Below are positions 49,935-59,905 of a stretch of 64,000 nucleotides of DNA, piece after piece; positions within the stretch are counted from its first letter, which is position 1; each line of letters begins with the position of its first letter. Under the pieces are notes generated by a model. That model was not told where the DNA came from. It did no database searches and saw only the letters and a list, made by a program, of their open reading frames with translations. The stretch is from contig CAYRKQ010000002.1 in assembly GCA_964424985.1 (NCBI GenBank), positions 1 through 64,000 on the forward strand, in the 5' to 3' direction. The stretch comes from CAYRKQ01 sp964424985. Its GTDB lineage: Bacteria; Patescibacteriota; Saccharimonadia; Saccharimonadales; UBA7683. Made by a program: the position numbers and the translations under genes.

Positions 49935-50051
49935 AATAACCCTAGTATATAGTGATTAGTGGATCGTGTGTAGTCTTTGGATATTAAAGTCTGGTTTGAT
50001 GGCCAAGAATTGCTATAATAAAGAGCATAAGCATGGAGTATAATTAAAGGC

Positions 50052-52733
50052 ATGGCAAAAAAACCTTCGGGGGGTTCGGTTCGAAAACCAGCGCATCGTA
50101 AAGGTGCTCATTCGGTATACAGTAATTTAGCGCGCAAACGGAAGGTGAAGGTTGATTCGCGCTCACGGCAAAAAGCTGAGTTTTTAGCCACCCTGCCGAA
50201 ATCTCGCATTAAGCGCGTGGCACACCGCCTACACCCCCGTCGTTTCTTTAATTACTGGTTTTCTAAAGAAGGTGCTACCACCGCGCTCAAGATTGCTGGG
50301 CTCGGCCTGGCTGCGTTTGTGGTACTTATTTTAGCCATCTTCGCCCTGTTTCGAAAAGATTTGGCGCTGGGTCCAGATGAACTCACCAGACGCGTTCAAA
50401 GCCGTACCACCAAGTTTTACGACCGCACCGGGCAAGTGCTACTTTACGATCTTTATAAAGACCAGCAATTGACCTATGTAGACTCAGATAAGGTTTCGAA
50501 GAACATGAAAAATGCGATGGTAGCTATTGAGGATAAAGATTTCTATAGGCATGGCGGCTTTGACGTAAAAGGTATTGCTCGCTCGGTGGTTAATAACGCC
50601 AGCGGCGGTGGGAAACAAGGCGCCTCAACTATCACCCAGCAGCTGGCGCGTGTGGTGATTCTGGAAGACAACACCGCTACCGGGATGGCCGGCTACACGC
50701 GTAAAATTAAGGAGCTCATTCTTTCTATAGAGCTGGAGCGCTCCTACAACAAAGATGAAATTCTAAACTTCTATCTAAACTCGGTGAGCTTTGGCGGCAC
50801 CGCTATTGGCGTAGAATCTGCCGCTCAGCGTTACTTTAATAAACCAGCCAGCAAACTTTCGGTACCTGAGGCTGCCTACATTGCCTCTATTCCACAATAT
50901 CCGACTCTATACGACAAAAATAACCCCGGCTTTGACGCTGAGCGAACAGTCACCCGCCAACAAACGGTGATTGATTACATGCGAGATCAAGGCTACATCA
51001 GTAGCGAGGAGGCTAAGGAAGCGAAAGATGTTGACATTTTGGCAAAAATTAAGCCTTTAAAAAATCAACAGGACATTAAGGCACCTCATTTTGTGAATGA
51101 AATTATAAAAGAGCTTGAAGGAAAGTATGGTGCTGAAAATGTTCGCCAAGGTGGTTGGCGCATCACCACGACGCTAGATTGGGACATGCAGCAACTAGCT
51201 GAAAAATCGATTAAAGATAATATCGCCAACATCGATGCCCGAAATGGTGACAACGCCGCGTTAGTAGCAATTGACGTCAAAACAAATCAAGTTCTAGCCA
51301 TGGCCGGTAGTCGTAGCTACACCCAGCCTGGTTTTGGTCAGACCAACGCCGCGACCGCGCCTTTGCAGCCAGGTTCAAGCCTGAAACCATTTGTTTACGG
51401 TGAGCTCTTTGAGCAAGGCTCTTACGGTCCCGGCAGTGTCATCCCCGACAGCCGACAGGCTTTTTACGGTATCTACCCGAATAACTTCGATCGAGGATTT
51501 CGTGGCAACATTACCCTTAGGAGTGCTCTGGCAGAATCCCGTAACCTTCCGGCCATGAAGGCGGCTCAATTTGCCGGCATGGATAAGGTGATCGGATCAC
51601 TTAAAAAAGCTGGTGAAGAAAATATTACCTGTGGTACTGAAAACGAATGTACCAACCCGTTTCTGGCAATTGGCTCAGGTGATGTGCGGCTTGACGAACA
51701 CACCGCAGCATATGCTTCGCTGGCGCGTGGGTACGTCGCCAAACCAAAGGCTGAAATTTTGAAAATTGAAAAACCTAACGGAGAAATTGTAGAAGAATGG
51801 AAAGACAGCGATGGTACACAGATTTATAAAGACCAAAGCCATGGTGAACAGCTCAGATTCTTACTAAGTAGCATGCTTTCAGACGACGTCGCCCGAGCGC
51901 CCACCTTTGGTTTTGGACAACGCTGGTTCAACCCGGCCAATGTGAAGATCGCCGTTAAAACTGGTACAACCGATAACTCGAAAGATGGCTGGATGATGGG
52001 CTATTCACCAAAGCTGGCCGTTGGCGTATGGGCTGGCAACCATGACGGTACTCCAATGGGCACCGCTACCGATCAAAGCACTGGCCCGATCTTCGCTCAA
52101 TTTGTACCCGAAGCGCATACGAAAATAATGAGCAAACCCCAATATGGCTGGAAACCAAATGAATGGTTCCCTCAGCCACAAGGCATACAACGACTTGCAA
52201 TTGGGGGCAGAACCGACTTCTTCCAATCGTGGTTTAGAAAGCCCCGTGAAACAAAAAAGAAGTACGAAATGGACAAGGTTTCTAAAAAACTAGCCACTTC
52301 GTGTACACCAGCGGGTGCCAAAGAAACTATTGAGGTCTCGGTTTTGAGCGATCCACGTCGCCCTGGCAGCGAAGTTGTCGGTCTACCTCCTGCTGGCTAT
52401 GACATCAAAAACAAAGACGATGTCCATAAATGCGGCGACAAAAAACCATCGGTTGGCGCCATTAACTCCCCTACACCAGTCGGAGACGGCAGTAACGGTC
52501 AATATGCACTCAAAGTACAGAGCGTATCGAGGGGTAAGTTTTCGCTATCTAAAGTTGAATTTATTGTTAACGGTCAGGTGGTAAGTTCGCAGAATGCGGG
52601 TGGATCGTCATATTCAACCAGCTATAAGTTCCCCAAAAATGGTACATATACTATTAGGGTGCGAGTTACTGACAGTGGGTATTACGATAGTGAAAGAAGT
52701 ATAACCGTACCTATCACAACAATTTCTGATTAA
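50052..52733 (+). CDS. class A penicillin-binding protein (PBP1A-like)
   Basis: 893 aa bifunctional peptidoglycan synthase. A basic cytoplasmic N-terminus of ~75 residues precedes one membrane span (~78-100). The GT51 glycosyltransferase domain has VAIEDKDFYRHGGFD (catalytic Glu160) and GASTITQQLARVV. The transpeptidase domain has Ser442 in PGSSLKPFVYG, a SRN motif and VKTGTTDN. An Ig/fibronectin-like C-terminal domain (SLSKVEFIVNGQVVSSQNAG) follows residue ~800. Two TATAAT boxes lie upstream, the nearer 7 bases from ATG. It builds the cell wall. Confidence 0.96.
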   Translation: MAKKPSGGSVRKPAHRKGAHSVYSNLARKRKVKVDSRSRQKAEFLATLPKSRIKRVAHRLHPRRFFNYWFSKEGATTALKIAGLGLAAFVVLILAIFALFRKDLALGPDELTRRVQSRTTKFYDRTGQVLLYDLYKDQQLTYVDSDKVSKNMKNAMVAIEDKDFYRHGGFDVKGIARSVVNNASGGGKQGASTITQQLARVVILEDNTATGMAGYTRKIKELILSIELERSYNKDEILNFYLNSVSFGGTAIGVESAAQRYFNKPASKLSVPEAAYIASIPQYPTLYDKNNPGFDAERTVTRQQTVIDYMRDQGYISSEEAKEAKDVDILAKIKPLKNQQDIKAPHFVNEIIKELEGKYGAENVRQGGWRITTTLDWDMQQLAEKSIKDNIANIDARNGDNAALVAIDVKTNQVLAMAGSRSYTQPGFGQTNAATAPLQPGSSLKPFVYGELFEQGSYGPGSVIPDSRQAFYGIYPNNFDRGFRGNITLRSALAESRNLPAMKAAQFAGMDKVIGSLKKAGEENITCGTENECTNPFLAIGSGDVRLDEHTAAYASLARGYVAKPKAEILKIEKPNGEIVEEWKDSDGTQIYKDQSHGEQLRFLLSSMLSDDVARAPTFGFGQRWFNPANVKIAVKTGTTDNSKDGWMMGYSPKLAVGVWAGNHDGTPMGTATDQSTGPIFAQFVPEAHTKIMSKPQYGWKPNEWFPQPQGIQRLAIGGRTDFFQSWFRKPRETKKKYEMDKVSKKLATSCTPAGAKETIEVSVLSDPRRPGSEVVGLPPAGYDIKNKDDVHKCGDKKPSVGAINSPTPVGDGSNGQYALKVQSVSRGKFSLSKVEFIVNGQVVSSQNAGGSSYSTSYKFPKNGTYTIRVRVTDSGYYDSERSITVPITTISD

Positions 52734-53438
52734 TTATTTTCGGCGACTTGAAGAAAGCGCTTTGGCGAACATCATGCGGCCGGCGGTGGTTTGCAAGTTG
52801 CGTGTGAATTCCACTTGCACTGTCTTTCCTTGCAAGCCACCAGCGCGTTCTACGACCACCATAGTGCCGTCTTCGAGGTATCCAACACCTTGGGTGCGTT
52901 CTTGGCCTTTTTGCACAATCTTAAGCTCAGCACGCTCGCCTGGCAGCCTTGAGGGTCGAAGGTTTTGAGCAAGCTCGTTGATATTGAGTACTCTCACTCC
53001 TTCAATTTCAGCCACCTTTAAAAGATTATAGTCGGTGGTGTAAAGCATGGCGCCGGTTTTTTGTGCCACTTTTACCAGTTTTTCATCAACGCCTGTTTCG
53101 CTTGCCACGTCATCAGAAATTATTCTCACTTCGGCATGGCGGCTATCTTGCAGTTCTTGAATCACCTGCAAGCCATAACGGGCTCGCTCACGCTTTAAAT
53201 GGTCTGCTCTATCCGCCAAAAGCTGCAGTTCAGCAATAACAAACCGCGGCACTAGTAGTTCGCCCGGCACAAAACCCGAACGCACCACCTCCACCACGCG
53301 ACCATCCATAATGGCGCTAGTATCAAGCAGTACACGTGAACTCGCCTTAGGCACACGCTTATGCAGCAGTACATAAAGTACGGCCAATGTTGCCACTAAG
53401 CTTCCGATGCTCACCAATAATGTTATGTTTTCTCGCAT
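52734..53438 (-). CDS. PIN-TRAM domain protein (PilT-like, YacL family)
   Basis: 234 aa. One N-terminal membrane segment (LLVSIGSLVATLAVLYVLLH), then a PIN nuclease fold with LLDTSAIMDGRVVEVVRSGF and TDYNLLKVA (acidic metal-binding residues), and a C-terminal TRAM domain (GVGYLEDGTMVVVERAGGLQ). This arrangement is the YacL-type protein that often lies beside radA in Gram-positives, as it does here. Probably an RNase of unknown target. Ends against the convergent PBP gene with no gap. Confidence 0.9.
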   Translation of the reverse strand: MRENITLLVSIGSLVATLAVLYVLLHKRVPKASSRVLLDTSAIMDGRVVEVVRSGFVPGELLVPRFVIAELQLLADRADHLKRERARYGLQVIQELQDSRHAEVRIISDDVASETGVDEKLVKVAQKTGAMLYTTDYNLLKVAEIEGVRVLNINELAQNLRPSRLPGERAELKIVQKGQERTQGVGYLEDGTMVVVERAGGLQGKTVQVEFTRNLQTTAGRMMFAKALSSSRRK

Positions 53439-53451
53439 ATATTCCCTTCTT

Positions 53452-54792
53452 CTACGAACTGAGGTAGGTATTAAGCGCTTCTCGCAAGTCTTTTACTGAA
53501 TGCAGCACGGTCGATTTGGTTTCAGTTTTAGGCCCTATGGCAAGCTTAAAGCCCAGGCTCCTCGCCTCCTTCAATCGCTTTTCAATTTGCGGCACTCGGC
53601 GCACTTCACCAGAAAGGCCAACTTCACCAAAGACAACCGCATCTTGCTTTAATTTCAAGCCCTTGGCTGCCGAAGCAATGGCCATGCAGACGGCCAGGTC
53701 GGCTGCCGGCTCGGTAATCTTCATGCCGCCAACAATATTGATGTACACGTCTTGTTCGCTCAAATCAAGTTTTGTACGGCGTGAAAGAACTGCTGTCAGT
53801 AGCGTCAGGCGGTTAAGATCAAACCCGGAGGCTGCGCGCTTCGGATAACCAAACGATGTACGATTCACCAGTGCTTGCACCTCAACGAGTATTGGTCGCG
53901 TTCCTTCCATGGCAGCCAGCACAATTGAGCCATCAGCAACTTGACGCTCAGCCAGCAGTGTTGCCGAGGGGTTATCAACCGGCAGCAGGCCGTCTTCTTT
54001 CATTTCAAAAATACCAACCTCGGCCGTTGAACCATAACGGTTCTTAATAGCGCGCAGTGTTTTGAACCCGCCGTACCGATCACCCTCCAGGCTCATCACG
54101 ACATCAACCAAGTGTTCAAGCAGCTTTGGCCCGGCAATTGAACCTTCTTTTGTGACATGCCCCACTAAAATAAGGGTCGTATTTGAACTTTTTGAAACCT
54201 GAGAAAGTACATGTGTTGAATTCGTAATCTGGCTGACACTGCCAGGAGCAGAACTCACGGCACTTGAAGCAATGGTTTGAATTGAATCAACAATAACCAC
54301 TTCATAGTCACCCGAGAGAATTGTCTGCGCAATATCTTCAGTACTGTTGGAGCTCGCCAGCAAGACATCTTTAAAGTTTTTAGTAATACGTTCAGCCCGC
54401 TCACTTACCTGGTCAAGTGATTCCTCGCCACTCACGTAAAGCACCCTTTGATTTTTAGCAATATTTGCCGCCATTTGCATAAGCAGCGTGCTCTTACCAA
54501 TACCTGGCTGTCCGGCCATAAGGTTTACACTGCCACTCACGAAACCGCCGCCAAGTACGTTGTCAACATCTTTGACTAAACTTGAGATTCGCTTAAAATT
54601 TTTAGATTTTGGTGATCCCGCTGCAATCGGTTTTAGCTGAGTACCTTTTAAACTTGCTGCTGCGCCGGCTGATGTTGGCGGCAGCTGCTCTATAAGACTA
54701 TTCCAGGCACCACAGCTTGAGCAGCGTCCCGCCCATTTACTGTGTTTATACCCGCACTCTTGGCACACAAACTGTGCTGATGATTTTGCCAT
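53452..54792 (-). CDS. radA: DNA repair protein RadA (Sms)
   Basis: 446 aa, normal. A C4 zinc finger (CQECGYKHSKWAGRCSSCGA), a RecA-like core with Walker A AGQPGIGKST and Walker B VVIVDSIQT, the RadA-specific KNRYGSTAEVGIFEM, and a Lon-protease-like C-terminal domain (VYINIVGGMKITEPAADLAV). It promotes branch migration in recombination. It sits 13 bases before the PIN-TRAM gene in a common radA-yacL pair. Confidence 0.97.
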   Translation of the reverse strand: MAKSSAQFVCQECGYKHSKWAGRCSSCGAWNSLIEQLPPTSAGAAASLKGTQLKPIAAGSPKSKNFKRISSLVKDVDNVLGGGFVSGSVNLMAGQPGIGKSTLLMQMAANIAKNQRVLYVSGEESLDQVSERAERITKNFKDVLLASSNSTEDIAQTILSGDYEVVIVDSIQTIASSAVSSAPGSVSQITNSTHVLSQVSKSSNTTLILVGHVTKEGSIAGPKLLEHLVDVVMSLEGDRYGGFKTLRAIKNRYGSTAEVGIFEMKEDGLLPVDNPSATLLAERQVADGSIVLAAMEGTRPILVEVQALVNRTSFGYPKRAASGFDLNRLTLLTAVLSRRTKLDLSEQDVYINIVGGMKITEPAADLAVCMAIASAAKGLKLKQDAVVFGEVGLSGEVRRVPQIEKRLKEARSLGFKLAIGPKTETKSTVLHSVKDLREALNTYLSS

Positions 54793-54812
54793 ATCTACTT
54801 CTTAGTATAGCA

Positions 54813-55775
54813 CTAGTCTATTGTTTGGCTGGAGCTATTGAGCTCATCGAGAAGATCGTTTTCAGCTACTGCAATGCTGTTTCGAGTTTCAACGAGTTCA
54901 TTATACTGTCCAATTTTAGCGCGCAGATTTGCAACGCCCGCGTTATAGCTTTGGACAAGTTCGTTATAGATAGGAACCCTCTGGTTATAAGCTGTAATCT
55001 GGTCACCACTCCTAAGAGTATTCAGCTCAGCTTGCAGCTGGTCAAGTTCACGACGGCCACTGTTTGCCTGCGTCTGTAAGGCATCAATATCACTCTTTAG
55101 CTGTCTTAGTTGTCTGTCGTACTGTTGTCGCTTTTCCTCCAGCTCCGAAAATGTCTGCTGATACTTATTAAAGTAGTCAACAATTTTTGAGCGATCTAAA
55201 AAGTACTTTTCATAATGCGTTTCCAGTGCTGGAGAGAGCGAACGAAGCTCCGTACCAAAAATTGCGTACATTTCATTATAAAAATCTGCCTGGCTGACAT
55301 CTTTGTAGAGCGCCAGGGTGTCTTTGATTCTGTTGTCTGTAATCTTTTGTGACTGGGCTTGCAGCAGTTTATTCACTTGCTGCTTTTCTGAGCTTGAAAA
55401 ACGCGCATACACGGCATGTAACAGTTCGTGCGCCGCCGTTACTTCTCGTACCCCATTGAGCTTCCTCTCTTTAACGTCGTAGATGTAAATCCGCTGTCCG
55501 GCGTAGCAGCCCAGGACAATATTCTTTTTCTCCAGCCCCCCACAAGACATTCTAAATTGCTTGGCAGACTGCAGCTGCGCCTGGCTGGCCTGATAGATAA
55601 AATCAGCCCGCGCCGTAAGGGTTATTCGCTTACCAAGAGCGGCTTCTTCAGCCCCAATATCCGTGGTGCTCACTGTGTAGTAATCTTTTATATACTGACG
55701 ATTAGCGTAGACGAGCCACAAGACACCAACCAGTACAATAACAGCGAGCGCTAATAAAGCAGGTCGTTTTTTCAC
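54813..55775 (-). CDS. membrane-anchored putative zinc metallopeptidase with coiled-coil tail
   Basis: 320 aa, GTG start with TACTAT 6 bases upstream. A single membrane segment (~residues 5-23) is followed by an outside domain with EVTAAHELLHAVYARF; HELLH at 116-120 is a HExxH zinc-protease motif. NEMYAIFGTELRS ~50 residues later could give the third ligand (gluzincin spacing). Residues ~200-300 are a long coiled coil (KRQQYDRQLRQLKSDIDALQ). Not a known family to me; an envelope-associated peptidase is plausible. Confidence 0.55.
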   Translation of the reverse strand: MKKRPALLALAVIVLVGVLWLVYANRQYIKDYYTVSTTDIGAEEAALGKRITLTARADFIYQASQAQLQSAKQFRMSCGGLEKKNIVLGCYAGQRIYIYDVKERKLNGVREVTAAHELLHAVYARFSSSEKQQVNKLLQAQSQKITDNRIKDTLALYKDVSQADFYNEMYAIFGTELRSLSPALETHYEKYFLDRSKIVDYFNKYQQTFSELEEKRQQYDRQLRQLKSDIDALQTQANSGRRELDQLQAELNTLRSGDQITAYNQRVPIYNELVQSYNAGVANLRAKIGQYNELVETRNSIAVAENDLLDELNSSSQTID

Positions 55776-55793
55776 GTCTTTATAGTAGCATGC

Positions 55794-58301
55794 TTATGAT
55801 TTTTTGGTTTTTTTAGCGACCGATTGAACTTCGCCATCAAAGGTCAGCTTCTTTTTGTGAACACCAACCACTACTGTTTGCTCGGTCTTAAATTCACTCT
55901 GCAGAACACCTTCAGCCAAGCGGTCTTCCAGTTCGTCCTGAATAGCTCTACGGAGTCCACGCACGCCATTATGAGCGTCGTAGCCTTTTTCTAGCAGCCA
56001 CTTCTTGGCGGCTGGGCGGACAATCAGCTGCAGTGGTGTGGTGGTCTGAGCTAAGCGAGTGTTGAGCTCTGCTATTTGCATGTCGAGCACCTTGCTGGCT
56101 TCTTTTTTGGTTAAGGCACGGAAGACGACAATTTTGTCGAGCCGGTTAATCAGCTCCGGGCGCATGGTATGGCGCAGCTCCGCCATAACGCGGTCTTTAT
56201 TGCTTTCATGCAAATCATCAAGATTGTCCTGGTCTTTTTTGGTTTCAACCTGAAAACCAAGTACTGACTCTTTTTGTAAGCTATCAGCGCCAATGTTTCC
56301 GGTCATGATGATGATGGTGTTGGTGAAATCCACACTCCTTCCTTTGGCGTCGGTGAGCACGCCATCTTCTAGAATCTGCAGTAGCATATTAAAAATGTCC
56401 GGGTGGGCTTTTTCAATTTCATCAAACAAAATTAAACTATACGGGTTACGGCGAACCTTATCGGTCAGTTGTCCGGCATCTTCGTAGCCCACGTAGCCTG
56501 CGGGAGCTCCAACCAGCCTTGCCGCCGTATGACGCTCGCTAAATTCACTCATGTCAATTTTAATCATTGAATCTTTGCGGCTAAACATTTCTTGCGCCAG
56601 TACCCGGGCTAGTTCGGTTTTACCGACCCCCGTTGGACCGAGGAATATAAAGGAGCCAATCGGGCGGCGCTTGTCGCTCATGCCCATGCGGTTGCGGCGA
56701 ATTGCCCGAGCCACCGCGGTAATTGCCTCTTGCTGTCCAATGACGTGTTTGGCCAAGTTCTTTTCAAGATTTAAAAGATAGGCGGCCTCTTGTTTAATAA
56801 CCTTTTGTGCCGGAATGCCTGTCATCAGTTCAATGGTTTGCGCCAAATCGCGCTCTGTCAGGGTCAACTTTGTTCGGGAACGACCCCGTAACTTCTCAAG
56901 CGATTTTTCAAGCTCAGCCAACTTTGTTTTATGCCGCGCAGCTGCCTCAAAGTTTTCGTGGTCAACCGCTTCATGCATACGGTGGCGTACCAGCTTCATT
57001 TCTTTCAAAAGCTTTCGCTGCGATTCCGGCGTTTTACCGCGAGAAATACCGATGGTAGCTGCCGCTTCATCAAGCAAATCAAGTGCCTTGTCGGGCATAA
57101 AGCGCTCGCTCAAGTATTTGTCACTCAAATTCACGGCTTCTTCAATCAGCTTGTCGGAAATAACCACACTATGATGTTCTTCGTAGTGCTTGCGGAGCCC
57201 TTTAAGAATTTCTTCGGTCTGGCGAATACTTGGTGGATGTACCATAACAGTCTGGAAACGTCGCTCCAAGGCACTGTCTTTTTCAATGCTCTTTCGGTAC
57301 TCTTCAACCGTAGTGGCACCAACAATGCGAACAGTGCCGCGAGAAAGCATTGGTTTTAGCATATTAGCTGCGTCCATAGAACCTTCTGCCGCACCAGCAC
57401 CAACCAGTAGGTGTATCTCATCAATAAATAGCAGTACGCTATCATCGTTGGCAATCTCATGCATTAAAGCCTTCAAACGTTCTTCAAACTCACCACGATA
57501 CTTGGTGCCGGCAATTAAACTAGCCAGATCAAGCATCACCACGCGTTTATCAAGCAGCTTTTCAGGCACTTGCTCTTTGGCAATCAGCTGTGCCAAACCT
57601 TCAACAATGGCCGTTTTACCAACACCTGGTTCACCAATAAGGACGGGGTTGTTTTTGCTACGGCGGCTCAGAATGGTTGTCACGCGGCGAATCTCCTCTT
57701 CTCGGCCAATAACGGGGTCGAGGCGACCTTCGCGAGCTTCAGCTGTTAGATCTGTCCCGAAAAACTCTAGTGCAGTCTTGCCTTTTTTGCGTTTGGTCTT
57801 GGGTTTACCCGTTCGTTCGCCCGTTTCTTCAAATTCGTACCGCTGTTGATTCAGGTACTGTTCCAGCTCTACCAGGAGTTCTTCAACATTAATGTTCATA
57901 TCACGCAGGAGCACATTCGCCCGGGCATTTTTTTGAATTAAAATGCCATAAAGAATATGCTCGGTGCCACAAAAATCTTGATTAAACTCTTTAGCAATTT
58001 CCCAACTAGTTCTGAGCGTCAATTTAGCCGCCTCACTTAACCCTTTGCTGCCAACACTAATAACAATTGATTTAGGGGTGAGTTTGAGTGCCGTACGAGC
58101 CCGGTCAATAGTAACGCCCGAGGTTTCCAGAAGTTTAGCTCCAACAGATGATTGCTGCGCCAAAACGCCCAGTAAAATATGTTCCGTGCCAATGTAGGCG
58201 CTACCGAACCCACGAGCAATGCCATCGGCGTTGCGCAGCGAAGAACGGGCGTTATCAGTCAGCCGTTTCATATATTCATCAAAATCAGATCGTGCCTGCA
58301 T
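55794..58301 (-). CDS. clpC: ATP-dependent Clp protease ATP-binding subunit ClpC
   Basis: 835 aa from the ATG at 58301 ([20 protein letters not shown]), chosen because TATACT lies 6 bases upstream; the frame opens 10 codons earlier (58331), where GGAGGGG could serve as SD. Two Clp-N repeats ([30 protein letters not shown]), AAA-1 with [16 protein letters not shown], a middle UVR-like domain ([20 protein letters not shown]) and AAA-2 with [17 protein letters not shown]. It unfolds substrates for ClpP. A CIRCE operator (58390-58416) overlaps its upstream promoter. Confidence 0.96.
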   Translation of the reverse strand: MQARSDFDEYMKRLTDNARSSLRNADGIARGFGSAYIGTEHILLGVLAQQSSVGAKLLETSGVTIDRARTALKLTPKSIVISVGSKGLSEAAKLTLRTSWEIAKEFNQDFCGTEHILYGILIQKNARANVLLRDMNINVEELLVELEQYLNQQRYEFEETGERTGKPKTKRKKGKTALEFFGTDLTAEAREGRLDPVIGREEEIRRVTTILSRRSKNNPVLIGEPGVGKTAIVEGLAQLIAKEQVPEKLLDKRVVMLDLASLIAGTKYRGEFEERLKALMHEIANDDSVLLFIDEIHLLVGAGAAEGSMDAANMLKPMLSRGTVRIVGATTVEEYRKSIEKDSALERRFQTVMVHPPSIRQTEEILKGLRKHYEEHHSVVISDKLIEEAVNLSDKYLSERFMPDKALDLLDEAAATIGISRGKTPESQRKLLKEMKLVRHRMHEAVDHENFEAAARHKTKLAELEKSLEKLRGRSRTKLTLTERDLAQTIELMTGIPAQKVIKQEAAYLLNLEKNLAKHVIGQQEAITAVARAIRRNRMGMSDKRRPIGSFIFLGPTGVGKTELARVLAQEMFSRKDSMIKIDMSEFSERHTAARLVGAPAGYVGYEDAGQLTDKVRRNPYSLILFDEIEKAHPDIFNMLLQILEDGVLTDAKGRSVDFTNTIIIMTGNIGADSLQKESVLGFQVETKKDQDNLDDLHESNKDRVMAELRHTMRPELINRLDKIVVFRALTKKEASKVLDMQIAELNTRLAQTTTPLQLIVRPAAKKWLLEKGYDAHNGVRGLRRAIQDELEDRLAEGVLQSEFKTEQTVVVGVHKKKLTFDGEVQSVAKKTKKS

Positions 58302-58307
58302 ACTTCT

Positions 58308-58313
58308 AGTATA
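58308..58313 (-). promoter_or_regulatory. proximal -10 box of clpC
   Basis: TATACT, 6 bases before the chosen ATG. It could give a leaderless transcript independent of the CIRCE-controlled promoter. Confidence 0.45.
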
Positions 58314-58326
58314 CCCCTCCATTGAT

Positions 58327-58352
58327 GTCATTTCGAGCGAAGTCGAGAAATA
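58327..58352. repeat. REP-like fragment upstream of clpC
   Basis: GTCATTTCGAGCGAAGTCGA and the following GAAAT form a half-element of the type complete at 59906-59962. CGAGCGAAGTCG-type pairing gives a small hairpin. Confidence 0.6.
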
Positions 58353-58378
58353 TGCTTTTATTCTGTATCACAAATACA

Positions 58379-58407
58379 ATTGTACAGAATTAGCACTCTC
58401 AATGCAA
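58379..58407 (-). promoter_or_regulatory. clpC promoter inside the CIRCE region
   Basis: TTGCAT (58402-58407), 17-base spacer, TACAAT (58379-58384). The -35 box lies in the CIRCE spacer. Leader to the ATG about 70 bases, passing through the REP-like fragment. Confidence 0.7.
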
Positions 58408-58416
58408 GACTGCTAA
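58390..58416. promoter_or_regulatory. CIRCE operator (HrcA site) upstream of clpC
   Basis: TTAGCACTC (58390-58398), 9 bases, GACTGCTAA (58408-58416), one change from consensus and with exactly the same arms as the clpP copy. Confidence 0.88.
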
Positions 58417-58418
58417 CG

Positions 58419-58658
58419 CTAGAGTAGGTCGGACTTGACCTTATGATTAACAACCGAGCATTCACCATTTAGTATTCTGCGTGCGCAACTGAAGATTGCC
58501 TCAGCTCTTGGTTCAGATACACCTGACGCTCGTCGAATTAATTCTCGCACTGGAGACGGAAAATCACTGTCAGTCAAAAGCTTGATTGCAACTTCCACTT
58601 GAGGATACCAGTCCTCTGTATTATTGAGGCCGCAAATCTCATTACAGGCGTCTGTCAT
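58419..58658 (-). CDS. orphan protein between nusA and clpC
   Basis: 79 aa, not recognised. Helical, with four Cys (DACNEICGL, FSCARRI, GECSV) and VEVAIKLLTDSDFPSPVREL. It starts 2 bases after the nusA stop, so it is co-transcribed with nusA. It ends 3 bases before the clpC CIRCE element. Function unknown. Confidence 0.55.
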   Translation of the reverse strand: MTDACNEICGLNNTEDWYPQVEVAIKLLTDSDFPSPVRELIRRASGVSEPRAEAIFSCARRILNGECSVVNHKVKSDLL

Positions 58659-58660
58659 AG

Positions 58661-59881
58661 CTACTCTCCGTGAGAATCGATGGCGTCTAGTAGGCCGGCT
58701 TCGATGTCGTCGCGGCGTTTTGGCTTTGATGGTTTTTTGGGGGCAGCTTCTTTCACTTCTGGTTTTGGCTCAGGCTTTACTTCAACTGGGGCTGCGGGCG
58801 CAGCCTCGGCAACTAGCTCAACGGGAGCGGGCTTGTTGTCGCGAGATTCGATATCAAGTTCATACCCAGTTAACTTGCTGGCTAGGCGGACGTTTTGGCC
58901 ACCTTTACCAATGGCAATGGAAAGCTGGTCTTGGGCAACAATGACGCGAGCGTGCTTGTGGGCTTCGTCGATTTCCACTTTTTGAACCTCAGTTGGTGAA
59001 AGGGCATTTTTGATGTAGGTTTCGGTATCTTCAGCAAAGGTGATGATATCGATTTTTTCCTGATCGCCAATTTCGTTCATGACTGCTTGTACACGTGTTC
59101 CGTGACCACCGACAAACGTACCTACAGGGTCAACACCTGGTACGGTTGAAGCCACTGCCAGCTTAGTACGCATACCAGCTTGACGAGCAATACCTTTAAT
59201 TTCGACGGCGCCGCTTTCCATTTCGGGCACTTCTTGGCGGAAGAGGTATTCAATAAACTTTTCATTAGCGCGAGAAAGCACCAGCTGTGGACCGCGGAAT
59301 TCTCGTTCGACATCTTTCAAAAAGACTTTTACGCGTGAGCCAACGCCGTAGTATTCACCTGGAATCTGCTCACTGCCTGGTAAAATACCGACAGCCTTGC
59401 CAAGATCAATGCGCACCAAACGAGCCTCAACCCGCTGCACGGTACCCACCAGTACCGTACCAATTTTGTCTTCGTATTCATTCATAATAATTTCACGCTC
59501 CGCTTCACGCAGACGCTGTAAAATCACCTGTTTGGCAGTCTGAGCAGCCACGCGACCAAAGGTAGTTGGGCTGTCTTTCAGTTCAATAACATCTCCCACC
59601 TTAGCGTCTTTCTTATGAGCTTTTGCCTGCTCCACAGTCAGCTGCTGCGCGTCGTTTTCAACAGCATCGTCTTCAACCACGTCGTAGCTGGTAATGGCCG
59701 TCATGTCACCGGTATGTTGATTTAAAATAACTTTGACGTTTTGCTCACGCTCACCGAAATCTTTACGGTAAGCCGCAGCAAGCGCTTGCTCCACGGCTTC
59801 GTTCACCACGTCTTCTGGCAAGTTCTTCTCTTCTGCAATCTGCTTAATTGCCGTCACGAGTTGTTTAATTTGTAATTCCAT
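58661..59881 (-). CDS. nusA: transcription termination/antitermination protein NusA
   Basis: 406 aa. The N-terminal polymerase-binding domain (ELQIKQLVTAIKQIAEEKNL), S1 domain (VLVGTVQRVEARLVRIDLGK), and two KH domains (VGGHGTRVQAVMNEIGDQEK; IAIGKGGQNVRLASKLTGYE, then LDI) are complete. The last ~55 residues are a Pro/Ala/Glu/Lys tail (AAPAAPVEVKPEPKPEVKEA). The usual neighbours rimP and infB are not adjacent here. A REP-like element lies just upstream of the ATG. Confidence 0.97.
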   Translation of the reverse strand: MELQIKQLVTAIKQIAEEKNLPEDVVNEAVEQALAAAYRKDFGEREQNVKVILNQHTGDMTAITSYDVVEDDAVENDAQQLTVEQAKAHKKDAKVGDVIELKDSPTTFGRVAAQTAKQVILQRLREAEREIIMNEYEDKIGTVLVGTVQRVEARLVRIDLGKAVGILPGSEQIPGEYYGVGSRVKVFLKDVEREFRGPQLVLSRANEKFIEYLFRQEVPEMESGAVEIKGIARQAGMRTKLAVASTVPGVDPVGTFVGGHGTRVQAVMNEIGDQEKIDIITFAEDTETYIKNALSPTEVQKVEIDEAHKHARVIVAQDQLSIAIGKGGQNVRLASKLTGYELDIESRDNKPAPVELVAEAAPAAPVEVKPEPKPEVKEAAPKKPSKPKRRDDIEAGLLDAIDSHGE

Positions 59882-59905
59882 TTTAGTTTCCTTTCTTTAT
59901 CGTCT

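Noticed and set aside
57190..57849. 219-codon plus-strand open frame
   Set aside because: It lies entirely antisense to clpC, whose protein has complete AAA+ motifs. The antisense translation is Ser/Arg-rich low-complexity typical of a shadow frame.
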